Assembly (NCBI RefSeq): GCF_900113315.1 | Contig: NZ_FOZG01000001.1 | Span: forward strand, 1,116,001-1,180,000 | From: Sphingomonas jatrophae | GTDB taxonomy: Bacteria; Pseudomonadota; Alphaproteobacteria; Sphingomonadales; Sphingomonadaceae | Direction: 5' to 3' | Length of the DNA stretch: 64,000 bases | Part shown: piece after piece, positions 1 to 8,358 of the stretch | Layout: each line of letters begins with the position of its first letter | How positions within the stretch are numbered: the first letter of the stretch is position 1 | Position numbers and translations under genes: made by a program | Notes under the pieces: generated by a model | Seen by the model: the letters and a program-made list of their open reading frames with translations, nothing else | Told to the model about the DNA's origin: nothing | Database searches by the model: none

Positions 1-1
1 C

Positions 2-832
2 CTGTCGCGCGAGGCGGAGGATGCGCTGCTCATCGAGCGCGCCTGCCGCATGATCGAGGCGGCCGAAGCGCCGATCTCGCTCGCCCAGCTGGCTGACAGC
101 GTGCAGCTCAGCCCGGCTTACTTCCACCGCATGTTCAGGGCCGCGACCGGCGTCACCCCCAGGCAGTTCGCGCTCGCCGCCCGAGCAGCGCGCGCGCGTA
201 CCGCCCTGGAAGGCGGCGCCAGCGTCACTGCGGCCATCCACGATGCCGGCTATGGCTCCAGCAGCCGCTTCTACGATGGGGCCGCGAACCGGCTCGGCAT
301 GGCGCCCGCCCGCTACCGCGCCGGGGGCAGCGGTGAGACGCTACACTTCGCCATCGGCCTCTGCTCGCTCGGCTCCATCCTCGTCGCCATGAGTGCGACG
401 GGTGTCGCTGCCATCCTGCTGGGTGACGATCCGCACGCGCTGGTTGAGGATCTGCAACGCCGCTTCCCCCGGGCCGATCTGGTCGGCGGCGACGCCGCGT
501 TCGAGGCGCATGTCGCCGCGGTGATCGGCCATGTCGAGGCGCCCGGCACCGCTTTGGCCCTGCCGCTCGACATACGCGGCACCGCCTTCCAGCAGCGTGT
601 CTGGGCAGCCCTCATCCGCATCCCGCCCGGCCGAACTTCATCCTATGCGGAGGTGGCCGCCGCCATCGGCCTGCCCGCCGCGACCCGTGCCGTCGCCGCC
701 GCCTGTGCAGCGAACCGTCACGCCGTCGCCATCCCGTGCCACCGCGTCGTTCGCACCGACGGCGGCCTCTCCGGCTATCGCTGGGGAGTGGAGCGCAAGC
801 GCAGGCTGATCGAGCGGGAACAGGCGGGATAA
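2..832 (+). CDS. ada: Ada-type regulator / methylated-DNA--cysteine methyltransferase (5' end outside window)
   Basis: Repairs O6-alkylguanine by transferring the alkyl group to its own cysteine; full-length Ada proteins also activate alkylation-response genes. The frame is open from base 2, so the N-terminal part lies outside the window. About 276 residues are visible. An AraC-type helix-turn-helix region comes first (HRMFRAATGVTPRQF, then SSSRFYDGAANRLGM), followed by the methyltransferase domain. The acceptor cysteine sits in IPCHRVV (codon 737-739), and the usual GLSGYRWGVERK tail follows. Whether the metal-binding Ada N-domain is present cannot be seen. An internal ATG at 50 is in frame but lies inside the helix-turn-helix domain, so it is unlikely to be the start. 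Confidence 0.93.
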   Translation: MSREAEDALLIERACRMIEAAEAPISLAQLADSVQLSPAYFHRMFRAATGVTPRQFALAARAARARTALEGGASVTAAIHDAGYGSSSRFYDGAANRLGMAPARYRAGGSGETLHFAIGLCSLGSILVAMSATGVAAILLGDDPHALVEDLQRRFPRADLVGGDAAFEAHVAAVIGHVEAPGTALALPLDIRGTAFQQRVWAALIRIPPGRTSSYAEVAAAIGLPAATRAVAAACAANRHAVAIPCHRVVRTDGGLSGYRWGVERKRRLIEREQAG

Positions 833-852
833 GCCCCGTCCGTCCGCTCAGG

Positions 853-1041
853 TCAGGCGACGCCGCTGCCTGCCACCAGCCTCGCCACCGCTTGCGCCAC
901 AGCCCTGTAACGCTCGGCCCCCGCCGCATCGCCGATGCTCGCCAGATAGCCGATCCGATCCGCCACCCAGATCGGCGTGAAATCCCCCAGCGCTGATTCG
1001 ATACGCAGCGCCTCTGCCCACAGCTCCGGATCGATGGTCAT
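853..1041 (-). CDS. Small protein of unknown function, possibly DUF6961-like
   Basis: A 62-residue protein beginning MTIDPELWAEAL. It resembles from memory a family of short sphingomonad proteins with an N-terminal LWA-x-AL helix, a central region ending in an IG-x-LA motif, and a GD-x-x-G-x-x-x-x-R-x-V-A segment (here DAAGAERYRAVAQAV). The frame stays open upstream to 1194, but the family-like part starts at the ATG at 1041, which has a purine-rich stretch before it. No signal peptide or membrane segment is seen. The function is unknown and the family match could not be checked. Confidence 0.6.
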   Translation of the reverse strand: MTIDPELWAEALRIESALGDFTPIWVADRIGYLASIGDAAGAERYRAVAQAVARLVAGSGVA

Positions 1042-1156
1042 CGCATCCCCGCCTTGTGCTCTTGCCACCCGGACGCAGCCCGCCTGACGACATACCGCCC
1101 GACTCACCAGAGTTTTAACCCAAAACGGACCAAATCGCCACCCGCTCAGCCGCCGA

Positions 1157-1531
1157 TCAGCGCTTTCTGGGCGCGCTGGCGTCCGGATCGACATCGAACA
1201 GGCGGAGGCCGGTTTCGTCGCAAAAGGCGCGCACTTCGCGCAGCCGCCGCAGCATATCGTCCATCATCGCCTCTGCCATGGCGCGCGCCACCTCCTCCAC
1301 CCGAGCAGCGGGCAATTGGCTCAGCACCATCGCGGTCGTCAGGCTGAGCGCTTCCAGCGTGCCGGTGATGTCCAGGGATCGCACGCCTTCACGCTGCACG
1401 AGGCCACCCTCACGAACGGCTTGCAGGAGCGCACTCGCCAACAGATTGCGATCTACACGATCCGCCCCCTGCACGCTCCAAGTCTCCGACAATTTCGTAG
1501 ACAAGAGAAGGTGGAGCCTTCGTCGCCTCAC
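1157..1531 (-). CDS. Hypothetical protein
   Basis: A 124-residue protein that I do not recognise. The middle is helix-prone and amphipathic (ITGTLEALSLTTAMVLSQLP, then EEVARAMAEAMMDDMLRRLR), and the C-terminus is charged and ends in PRKR. The first residues are arginine-rich, and a TTG codon a few codons downstream (before STKLSETW) may be the true start. There is no signal peptide. It lies between the small 853-1041 gene and queE, all on the same strand. Codon use fits the surroundings, so it is probably a real gene. Confidence 0.5.
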   Translation of the reverse strand: MRRRRLHLLLSTKLSETWSVQGADRVDRNLLASALLQAVREGGLVQREGVRSLDITGTLEALSLTTAMVLSQLPAARVEEVARAMAEAMMDDMLRRLREVRAFCDETGLRLFDVDPDASAPRKR

Positions 1532-1588
1532 AAGTCAAGATGCGACGCGTCCACTTTCGCTGCGCAGGACACAGCCCAGACGACTGGA

Positions 1589-2236
1589 TTAGCGCAGACC
1601 GACCAGCTTGTGCGTCTGCACGGACAATCGCCAGCGCGGATGCGTCAGGACGAACTTGATTGCGCTATTTCTCGTGTCCACCGCCGAATTGCCGTCCATC
1701 GGCTGGATCAGCAGGTGCGTGAAGTCCCACGCTTCCATCGCCTTGAAGTCGACGCCCGGCTGCGGCCACACCAGCTTCAACTCGTCGCCGGAACGCTGCA
1801 CCACCTCGTTGCCCGCCTTCGGGCTGACGCAGATCCAGTCGATGCCGTCCGGCACGGGGCGCGTGCCGTTGGTCTCGATCGCCAGTTCGAAGCCGCGCGC
1901 CTTCAATGCGGCGATCAGCGCTTCGTCCACCTGCAACGTCGGCTCGCCGCCCGTCAGCACGGCAAACGGCGGTGCTCCCGGCTCCTCCAGCCACTCGCCC
2001 CACAGGCCGAGAGCCGCGTCCGCCAGCGCGCCGCCATCGGCATAGCGACCGCCGCCGTCGCCATCGGTGCCGACGAAGTCGGTATCGCAGAAGGTGCAAT
2101 CCGCCCCGGCACGGTCCTGCTCGCGGCCCGACCACAGGTTGCAGCCGGCGAAGCGGATGAACACCGCGCGTCGGCCCGCCTGCAGCCCCTCGCCCTGCAA
2201 CGTCAGGAACATCTCCTTGACGGCATAGCCCGCCAT
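1589..2236 (-). CDS. queE: 7-carboxy-7-deazaguanine synthase
   Basis: Radical SAM enzyme that converts 6-carboxytetrahydropterin to 7-carboxy-7-deazaguanine on the way to preQ0 and queuosine. The 215-residue protein has FLTLQGEG near the N-terminus and TGGEPT at about 95-100. The cluster cysteines are C32, C47 and C50, giving the atypical C-X14-C-X2-C spacing reported for one QueE clade instead of C-X3-C-X2-C. I placed the start at the ATG at 2236, which overlaps the queC stop by one base (TGATG). The frame is open further upstream, but there it only shadows queC. QueC acts on the product of QueE, so the pairing makes sense. Confidence 0.93.
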   Translation of the reverse strand: MAGYAVKEMFLTLQGEGLQAGRRAVFIRFAGCNLWSGREQDRAGADCTFCDTDFVGTDGDGGGRYADGGALADAALGLWGEWLEEPGAPPFAVLTGGEPTLQVDEALIAALKARGFELAIETNGTRPVPDGIDWICVSPKAGNEVVQRSGDELKLVWPQPGVDFKAMEAWDFTHLLIQPMDGNSAVDTRNSAIKFVLTHPRWRLSVQTHKLVGLR

Positions 2237-2928
2237 CAGGCCGGCCCGACCGCATAGCGCGTCGGATCGACCACGCCCGCCTCGACGAAGCCGCGCGATC
2301 TGAGGCGGCAGCTGTCGCACAGGCCGCAATGCAGGTCGCCCGGCGCCGGATCGTAGCAGGACCAGCTCATGCCCGCGTCCAGCCCCAGCCGCGCCGCCTC
2401 GCGGACGATGTCCGCCTTGGTCATCGCGACCAGCGGCGCATGGACGCGGAAGCGATCGCCCTCCGTGCCGGCCTTCGTCGCCACCGCCGCCAACGCCTCG
2501 AACGCATCGATGAATTCGCGGCGGCAATCGGGATAGCCCGAATAATCCAGCGCATTGATGCCGAGGAACAGGTCGCGCGCCCCCGTCGCCTCCGCCCAGC
2601 CGAGCGCGAGGCTGAGGAAGATGGTATTGCGCGCGGGCACGTAGGTGACGGGAATGTCGTCCTTCAGACCATCCTTCGGCACATCGATGTCGGCGGTCAG
2701 CGCCGATCCACCGAAGGCGGTAAGGTCAACCGGCAGGATCACGTGCCGCTCCGCCCCCAGCGCCGCCGCCAGCCGCCGCGCCGCGTCCAGCTCCACCTTG
2801 TGGCGCTGGTTATAGTCGATGGTCAGCGCCATCAGGCGGAAGCCGCGCTCCCGCGCCAGCGCCGCCACGGTCATCGAATCGAGGCCGCCGGAAAGGAGCA
2901 CGACGGCAGCAGGAGAAGTCTGGGTCAC
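2236..2928 (-). CDS. queC: 7-cyano-7-deazaguanine synthase
   Basis: ATP-dependent conversion of 7-carboxy-7-deazaguanine to preQ0. The protein has the PP-loop SGGLDS at about residues 13-18, DYNQRH, the YVPARNTIFLSLAL segment, and a C-terminal zinc site with spacing C-X9-C-X2-C-X2-C (WSC...HCGLCDSC). A GTG at 2928 gives a family-like 230-residue protein, but no clear Shine-Dalgarno site precedes it. An in-frame TTG at 2982 would add 18 Arg-rich residues and is less likely. Its stop overlaps the queE start, so the two are probably co-translated. queD and queF are not in the window. Confidence 0.92.
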   Translation of the reverse strand: MTQTSPAAVVLLSGGLDSMTVAALARERGFRLMALTIDYNQRHKVELDAARRLAAALGAERHVILPVDLTAFGGSALTADIDVPKDGLKDDIPVTYVPARNTIFLSLALGWAEATGARDLFLGINALDYSGYPDCRREFIDAFEALAAVATKAGTEGDRFRVHAPLVAMTKADIVREAARLGLDAGMSWSCYDPAPGDLHCGLCDSCRLRSRGFVEAGVVDPTRYAVGPA

Positions 2929-2998
2929 GCGCGCAGAGCTAGGACGTGCTGCACTGCGGCGCAAGGCACGCAGCCTGCGCAAGGGCCGGATAAAGAAG

Positions 2999-3036
2999 GG
3001 GCCGCGCCGGGGCGAAACATCGCCTCCGCGCGGCCC
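2999..3036 (-). terminator. Strong stem-loop, probable intrinsic terminator
   Basis: A 9-bp perfect outer stem (2999-3007 with 3028-3036) continues into an inner stem closed by a 4-base loop at 3016-3019. On the minus strand it is followed by CTTCTTTAT. It lies about 100 bases after the stop of the 3140-3562 gene and about 70 bases before queC. It probably ends the former; attenuation ahead of queC is possible. The inner arm resembles the hairpin upstream of ffh. Confidence 0.6.
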
Positions 3037-3139
3037 GAGCGGCCCGTCGCCAGGCCGGTGGAGTCACCCGAGACCGGCGCTAGCGCATCAGCGGTAAACC
3101 GCCGCTGAACGGCTGTCCACCGCGGGGCATGGAATGCGA

Positions 3140-3562
3140 TCAGCGGACCATCGAGGTGCGCGTGGCGCCGCCGCACGCGCCGGTCCGCCGTGCCTCGGCG
3201 ACATAGGCGAATGGCGCATTGTCGGCGATGCCCTGCGTGTCGATCCGCACCGACGTGGCGGATGCGGCGCGCACCGTCGTGCGGCCCCAGCCGGCGCCGG
3301 GGCAGCTATAATGCACCACCGCCTTGCCGCCCGCATCGGACAGCACCATCCGCGCACAGGACGATGCTGCGTGGCGCACCTGCGTCAGCGCCGCCGGATC
3401 GGCCAGGCAGATATTCTGCACCGGCTCCCCTTCCGCGCGCACCTGCCACAGGCCCGGCTCCACCTTGCCCAGCGCCGACACGGCCGGCCCGCGGGCGGAG
3501 GCTGCCGCCCCGGCAGCGGCACAGAAAATGGCGGCGCAAAGCATCGCGCGACGCATCGGCAT
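3140..3562 (-). CDS. Secreted DUF3617-like protein
   Basis: About 140 residues starting MPMRRAMLCAAIFCAAAGAAAS, a typical signal peptide, so it is periplasmic or lipid-free secreted. The mature part has KVEPGLWQVRAEG, a cysteine in NICLADP, and further cysteines in SSCARM and HYSCPGAG. This pattern resembles the DUF3617 family (LWE-x-x-x-x followed by C-x-x and paired cysteines). The frame is open upstream to 3643, but the signal peptide fixes the start at 3562 or at the second Met, 3556. The function is unknown. Confidence 0.65.
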   Translation of the reverse strand: MPMRRAMLCAAIFCAAAGAAASARGPAVSALGKVEPGLWQVRAEGEPVQNICLADPAALTQVRHAASSCARMVLSDAGGKAVVHYSCPGAGWGRTTVRAASATSVRIDTQGIADNAPFAYVAEARRTGACGGATRTSMVR

Positions 3563-3780
3563 GACGAACGTTTCCCTGTCTGGCAGCGCGGGAACCCGCC
3601 CGCGCCCAACCTGTCGCGGCCCGATCCGGCATGGGCCGGACACATCGGCGCCGCGCAGTCCCTATAGCACAGAGCCACCCTGATGGCGATGGCGGACCCG
3701 TAACGGTGCCTGCATTCCGGTCGAAAATGCCGCCGCCTTCGTCGGCTCGTCGGTCACGGCCGCAGCTTCGTCGCCCGGGT

Positions 3781-4719
3781 TCAATCGAAGCGGGTGAGCG
3801 GGATCCGGTAGGTCGATGCGCAGAACTCGCAATCCACCAGGATGTCGCCCGCTTCGTCCGCCATCTCGGCGCGTTCTTCCTCGGGGAAGCGCGCCAGCAC
3901 CTGCGCGAAATGCTCCGGATCGCAGCGGCAGCGATGGCTGAGCGGCACCGCGGGCAGCACGCGCACCTCCTGCTCGTTGAACAGCCGCCAGATCAGCCCG
4001 TCGAGCGGCAATGCCGGGTCCGACAGCTCACCGCCGCGCACCGTCTGCGCCAGCGCCGCCGCCGCCTCCCACTCGGGGTGGTCGAGCCGCGTGTGCAGCC
4101 GCTCGCGCCCTTCCTCGCCCTCGGGCAGGTGCTGCACCAGCAGCCCGCCCGCGACATGCGCGCCCCGCGCCCCCGCCAGCCCGACGCGGACGAGGCTCGG
4201 CAGCTGCTCGGACTGCGCGAAATAGCTTTCCACCGCCTCTGCCAGGCTGGCACCCTCCAGCGGCACGATGCCCTGGTATCGCTCGCCCGTCGTCGCCAGG
4301 TCGAAGGTGATGGCAAGGTAGCCCGTGCCGAACAGGTCGGCGAGGATCGGGTCCGCCGGCAGGCTGCCCAGCCGCTCGGGATCGTGGCGGACATAGCCGC
4401 GCATCACGCCCGCCCGGTAATCGCACACCAGCAGGTCCACCGCGCCATTCTCGGTCTGCGCCTGCAGCGTCAGCTGCCCCGCCTCGTCCTTCAGGGTCGA
4501 GCCGAGCAGCGCGGTGACGGTCAGCGCCTCCGCCAGCACCCGCTCCAGCGCCGGCGGATAATCATGGTGCGCGAGGATCTGGTCGAGCACGCTCGACAGC
4601 CGCACCGCGCGGCCGCGGACGTGCAGCGACGGGATCAGGAAGCCCAGCGCGCTGTCCACCTCGCCGGCGAACGCCACGCCCTCGCCATTGCCGTCCACCC
4701 GGCCCAACCCGTCCGCCAC
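3781..4719 (-). CDS. hslO: Redox-regulated chaperone Hsp33
   Basis: Cytosolic holdase activated by oxidation. Its four zinc-binding cysteines are reduced in the resting state and form disulfides under oxidative stress. The C-terminus shows the C-X-C pair (HRCRCDPEHF) and the C-X-X-C pair (CEFC) that define the redox switch. I chose the GTG at 4719 because GAGGAG lies six bases before it, giving 312 residues, close to the family length of about 290-330. An ATG at 4779 would add 20 residues that are not family-like. It is followed by the S9 peptidase gene on the same strand. Confidence 0.93.
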   Translation of the reverse strand: MADGLGRVDGNGEGVAFAGEVDSALGFLIPSLHVRGRAVRLSSVLDQILAHHDYPPALERVLAEALTVTALLGSTLKDEAGQLTLQAQTENGAVDLLVCDYRAGVMRGYVRHDPERLGSLPADPILADLFGTGYLAITFDLATTGERYQGIVPLEGASLAEAVESYFAQSEQLPSLVRVGLAGARGAHVAGGLLVQHLPEGEEGRERLHTRLDHPEWEAAAALAQTVRGGELSDPALPLDGLIWRLFNEQEVRVLPAVPLSHRCRCDPEHFAQVLARFPEEERAEMADEAGDILVDCEFCASTYRIPLTRFD

Positions 4720-4805
4720 GCGCCCGCTCCTCGATGCTGAGGAGGGGAGATAGGGAGGCAACGGCGATCTCGCCACCACCCCCCGTGCTCGTCAGTCGAG
4801 CGCGG

Positions 4806-7025
4806 TCACTTGCCCTTCACCGTCCGGTCCAGGAACCGCTCGATCGTCCCCCACACATGCACCTGCGCGGCAGCACCCGAAATGGAGTGCGTCTTGCCCG
4901 GATAGACCATCGCCTCGAACGGGCGCCGCTCCGCCTGCAACTTGGCGAACAAGGCCGTCGAATGCTCGAACACGACATTGTCGTCCGCCATGCCGTGGAT
5001 CACCATCAGCGGATCGGTGATCTTCACCGCATCGTCCAGCGCATTGGCCTTGGCATAGACCTTCGGCAGCTTGGTGGGATCGCCCAGATAACGCTCGGTA
5101 TAAGCGGTGTCGTACAGCTCCCACCGCGTCACCGGCGCCACCGACGCGCCCGCCGCATAGGCGCCCGGCGCAGCCTCCAGCAGCTTCAGCGTCATGTAGC
5201 CGCCATAGGACCAGCCCATCACCGCCACCTTGTCGGCATCGACATAAGGCTGCGCCTTCAGCCACTTGAGGCCCGCCAGCTGGTCCGCCACCTCCGCGCC
5301 GCCCGCCGCGCGGAAGATCGGCGCGTCGAAGGCGGTGCCGCGATAGCCGGTGCCCCGATTGTCGATGGTGAAGACGATCCAGCCCTTCGACGCCATATAG
5401 TCGAGCACCAGCGTCCGCCGCCCCCATTGCCGCAGCACGTCCTGCCCGTGCGGCCCGCCATATGCATAGACGAACACCGGATATTTCCTGCCCGGCTCGC
5501 GCACCGGGCTCGTCATCCGCCAGTGCAGCGTCTGCCCGTCCGCCGCCTTGAGCGTGCCGTAGCGCGTCTCGGGCAGGCGGAAGGCGGCGAGCGGGTGGCT
5601 GCCCTCCACCCGGTTCTCGCTCACCCACGCGGTGCGCTTGCCCGCGCCATCCGCCAGATAGACCTGCGGCGGCTGCGCCTCGCTCGATCGCTTGATCAGC
5701 AGGTGGCGGCCACCGCGATCCACCGACGGCACATTGACGAAGCCGGCCTCGGTCAGCCGCACAGGCTCCCCCTTGCCGTCCAGCGATGCGGCGTAGAGGT
5801 GCCGCTCGATCGGCGTGTCCTTGGTCGCGGTGAACAGGATGCGCCCGCCCGCCTCGTCCACCGCCTCGATCTCGGTCACGTCCCAGTCGCCGCGCGTGAT
5901 CTGCGCGAACCTGCCGCCCTGCCAGCGATAGAGATGCGTGTGCCCGCTCCGCGCCGAAGCCCAGATCAGGCTGCCATCCTTCAGCACGCGCAGATTGTTC
6001 TCGAGCAGGTCGATCCACGTCTTGGACGTTTCGCTGAACAGGATGCGCGTCCGTCCCGTCACCGGGTCCGCCGCCAGCAGGTCGAGCCGCTGCTGATCGC
6101 GCGACAGCCGCTGGACGTAGAGCGTCCGGCCATCCGCCGCCCAGTCCACCCGCGCCAGATAGAAGTCCGGGTCCGCGCCCAGATCCACCTTGACCTGCTT
6201 CGCGCTCGCCGGATCGAGGATGTAGAGATCCACCGTCGCATTCGGCGTGCCCGCACGCGGATAGCGCTGCTGGACGAGGGTCGTCCCCTCCGCGCCGATC
6301 GCCGCGCGCGTCACCTCCAGCACCTTCGACTCGTCCGATCGCTGCACCGCGACGCGAGCGTCGTCGGGCGACCACCAGCTGCCGACGCTACGATCCAGCT
6401 CCTCCTGCGCGACGAACTCCGCCGTGCCCCAGCTGAGCGCCCCGCCGCCGCCCTGCGTCAGCTGCTGCTCGCGCCCGGTGCGCAGATCATAGGCGAACAG
6501 ATTCTGATCACGCACGAACGAGACATAGCGCCCGCCTTCGCTCACCTGCGCGTCCACCTCGGTCTGCGGCGTCGCGGTCAGCCGGCGCGTTTTGCCGTCC
6601 AGCGTCGCGAGATAGAGGTCGCCGTCCAGCGGCACGAGCAGGCTCTGCCCGTCGGGCGCCCAGCCATAGCTGACGATGCCCGTCCGCCCGCCGACGCGCG
6701 CCCGCTCACGCCGCATCTTCTCCTCTTCGGAAAGCGCCGCGCCCGAGCCGATCGCCTTGCTGTCCACCAGCATCCGCTGCGCGCCGGTGGCGGTGTCGAT
6801 CAGCCACAGGTCGTAACGGTCGATATCGTCCGCCCGGTTCTTCAGCTGCGCGGCATAGCGCCCGTCGGGCGACAGCTTCAGCTCGACCGGGCTCGGCCCG
6901 CTCAGATCCGGGCTGGCGAAGATGCGGTCGAGCGTCAGCGGCTGCTGCGCGAGGGCGGGGACCGCCATCGCTGCCAGCATCGCCGCGCTCGCTCTCAGCC
7001 CGTCATGCCGAACTCGTTTCAGCAT
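4806..7025 (-). CDS. Secreted S9 family peptidase (dipeptidyl-peptidase IV type)
   Basis: A serine peptidase of the prolyl-oligopeptidase family, exported to the periplasm. An N-terminal signal peptide (hydrophobic core AAMLAAMAVPALAQ) precedes a beta-propeller region and a C-terminal alpha/beta hydrolase domain. The nucleophile serine is in GWSYGGY (about residue 606), the aspartate in MADDNVVF (about 680) and the histidine in GKTHSIS (about 712). A double glutamate in VAQEELDR matches the DPP-IV substrate N-terminus anchor. The likely start, ATG 7025, lies inside a REP element and has no clear Shine-Dalgarno site. The N-terminal MLKRVRHDG is REP-encoded. The frame is open to 7139 through more repeat sequence. 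Confidence 0.9.
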   Translation of the reverse strand: MLKRVRHDGLRASAAMLAAMAVPALAQQPLTLDRIFASPDLSGPSPVELKLSPDGRYAAQLKNRADDIDRYDLWLIDTATGAQRMLVDSKAIGSGAALSEEEKMRRERARVGGRTGIVSYGWAPDGQSLLVPLDGDLYLATLDGKTRRLTATPQTEVDAQVSEGGRYVSFVRDQNLFAYDLRTGREQQLTQGGGGALSWGTAEFVAQEELDRSVGSWWSPDDARVAVQRSDESKVLEVTRAAIGAEGTTLVQQRYPRAGTPNATVDLYILDPASAKQVKVDLGADPDFYLARVDWAADGRTLYVQRLSRDQQRLDLLAADPVTGRTRILFSETSKTWIDLLENNLRVLKDGSLIWASARSGHTHLYRWQGGRFAQITRGDWDVTEIEAVDEAGGRILFTATKDTPIERHLYAASLDGKGEPVRLTEAGFVNVPSVDRGGRHLLIKRSSEAQPPQVYLADGAGKRTAWVSENRVEGSHPLAAFRLPETRYGTLKAADGQTLHWRMTSPVREPGRKYPVFVYAYGGPHGQDVLRQWGRRTLVLDYMASKGWIVFTIDNRGTGYRGTAFDAPIFRAAGGAEVADQLAGLKWLKAQPYVDADKVAVMGWSYGGYMTLKLLEAAPGAYAAGASVAPVTRWELYDTAYTERYLGDPTKLPKVYAKANALDDAVKITDPLMVIHGMADDNVVFEHSTALFAKLQAERRPFEAMVYPGKTHSISGAAAQVHVWGTIERFLDRTVKGK

Positions 7026-7118
7026 CCACCGCGCGGCAAGACCAGCGGCCGCCGGGATGCGCCGTCCGGTGGCCCCTGAAACCCGTCCGGTGGCCCCTGA
7101 AACAAGGTCAGGGTGACG
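7001..7118. repeat. REP-like inverted pair (class A) with internal 21-bp tandem repeat
   Basis: A left arm at 7001-7031 (beginning CGTCATGCCGAACTCG) and an inverted right arm at 7087-7118 share the CGTCA...GTTTCAG...CCACCGG design seen again at 17523-17621 and 63731-63828. Between them a 21-bp unit occurs twice in tandem (7062-7082 and 7083-7103). The left arm contains the probable start codon of the S9 peptidase. Confidence 0.8.
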
Positions 7119-7193
7119 ACGAGGAAAACGAGCGGACATAGTCTCTCCGGATACTTGATGCCCCCCTCCTGCCCCCGGCCCCGCCTACACGCA

Positions 7194-7229
7194 AGAAGGG
7201 CGCCGGAGCGGACCCGCCCCGACGCCCTT
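7194..7229 (-). terminator. Probable terminator of the ffh-rplS operon
   Basis: An inverted repeat of GAAGGGCG (7194-7201) with CGCCCTTC (7222-7229), plus further pairing inside, sits directly after the rplS stop on the minus strand. The trailing T-tract is weak (CTTCTTGCG), so the assignment rests mainly on position and stem strength. Confidence 0.6.
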
Positions 7230-7250
7230 CAGGCAACCTTGCGGTGGAGC

Positions 7251-7625
7251 TTACTCGCCCGCGCGCGGATCGCGACGCTCGGCGATACGCGCCGACTTGC
7301 CGCGGCGGCCACGCAGATAATAGAGCTTCGCGCGCCGCACGACGCCCTTGCGCACCACCTCGATCGTGTCGATGTTCGGCGAATAGAGCGGGAAGACGCG
7401 CTCGACGCCCTCGCCGAAGCTGATCTTGCGCACGGTGAACGAGGAGCCCATGCCCTTGTTCGCGCGGGCGATGCACACGCCCTCGTAATTCTGCACGCGG
7501 GTGCGCTCACCCTCGACCACCTTCACGCCGACCTTCAGCGTATCGCCGGGGCGGAATTCGGGAATCGCGCGCTTGGCGGTCAGCGCCTGGATGGCTTCCG
7601 CCTCGAGAGTCTGGATGAGGTTCAT
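7251..7625 (-). CDS. rplS: Large ribosomal subunit protein bL19
   Basis: Ribosomal protein at the 30S-50S interface. The 124-residue protein contains [20 protein letters not shown] (mid-region), [17 protein letters not shown] and [11 protein letters not shown], then [15 protein letters not shown] near the C-terminus, all typical of bL19. The start at 7625 ([12 protein letters not shown]) has AAGGA upstream, within the end of trmD. It is the last gene of the ffh-rpsP-rimM-trmD-rplS operon. In-frame sequence further upstream overlaps trmD and is not coding. Confidence 0.97.
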   Translation of the reverse strand: MNLIQTLEAEAIQALTAKRAIPEFRPGDTLKVGVKVVEGERTRVQNYEGVCIARANKGMGSSFTVRKISFGEGVERVFPLYSPNIDTIEVVRKGVVRRAKLYYLRGRRGKSARIAERRDPRAGE

Positions 7626-7629
7626 CTCA

Positions 7630-8358
7630 TCAATCCTTCTGTCCGTGCCGCGCACCAGAGGGCGACTGGACCCGAGCCCCGACATGGCGCTCCCACAGGT
7701 CCGGCCGCCTTAGCCGTGTCTCATCCTCGGCCATGGCTTTTCGCCACGCCGCGATGCGCGCATGATCCCCCGATCGCAGCACTTCGGGAATCGTGCGCCC
7801 CTCCCATTCGACTGGTCGGGTATAATGCGGATATTCGAGCAGCCCCATCTCGAAGCTCTCGTCATCCCCGCTTGAAGCGGCGCCCATTACGCCGGGCAGC
7901 AGCCGCACGCAAGCGTCCAGCAGCGTCAATGCCGCCATCTCCCCGCCCGACAGCACATAGTCGCCGATGGAGACGAGCTCGATCGGCCGCGCCTCGAACA
8001 GCCGCTCGTCCATGCCCTCGAAGCGGCCGCACAGGATGATCGCCCCCGGCCCTGCGGCCAGTACGCGCACCCGCTCCTGGACGAGCGGGCGCCCGCGCGG
8101 GCTCATCGCGATCAGCGGCCGCGTATCGGCGACCGCATCGATCGCCCGCGCCAGCACGTCCGCCCGCATGACCATCCCCGCGCCGCCGCCTGCCGGCGTA
8201 TCGTCGACCGAGCGGTGCTTGTCGGTGGCAAAGTCACGGATGTTCACCGCATCCAGCGCCCAGCGCCCCTCGCGCAGCGCCCGCCCCGCCATGGATGCGC
8301 CGAGCGGCCCGGGAAACATCTCCGGGTAGAGCGTCAGGATCGTCGCGGAAAAGGTCAT
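7630..8358 (-). CDS. trmD: tRNA (guanine-N1-)-methyltransferase
   Basis: Methylates G37 of tRNAs that read CNN codons, preventing +1 frameshifts; usually essential. The 242-residue SPOUT protein shows [14 protein letters not shown] at the N-terminus, [13 protein letters not shown], and the knot segment [11 protein letters not shown] with [14 protein letters not shown]. Its ATG (8358-8356) overlaps the vapC stop by four bases (ATGA), and no good Shine-Dalgarno site is visible. Its translation may therefore depend on ribosomes finishing vapC. In the usual operon order trmD follows rimM directly. Confidence 0.97.
   Translation of the reverse strand: MTFSATILTLYPEMFPGPLGASMAGRALREGRWALDAVNIRDFATDKHRSVDDTPAGGGAGMVMRADVLARAIDAVADTRPLIAMSPRGRPLVQERVRVLAAGPGAIILCGRFEGMDERLFEARPIELVSIGDYVLSGGEMAALTLLDACVRLLPGVMGAASSGDDESFEMGLLEYPHYTRPVEWEGRTIPEVLRSGDHARIAAWRKAMAEDETRLRRPDLWERHVGARVQSPSGARHGQKD

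Noticed and set aside
4734-7079. 781-codon open frame on the plus strand opposite the S9 peptidase
   Set aside because: The sequence is Arg/His/Leu-rich and lacks any domain; the minus-strand gene has a full catalytic triad. High GC keeps antisense frames open.
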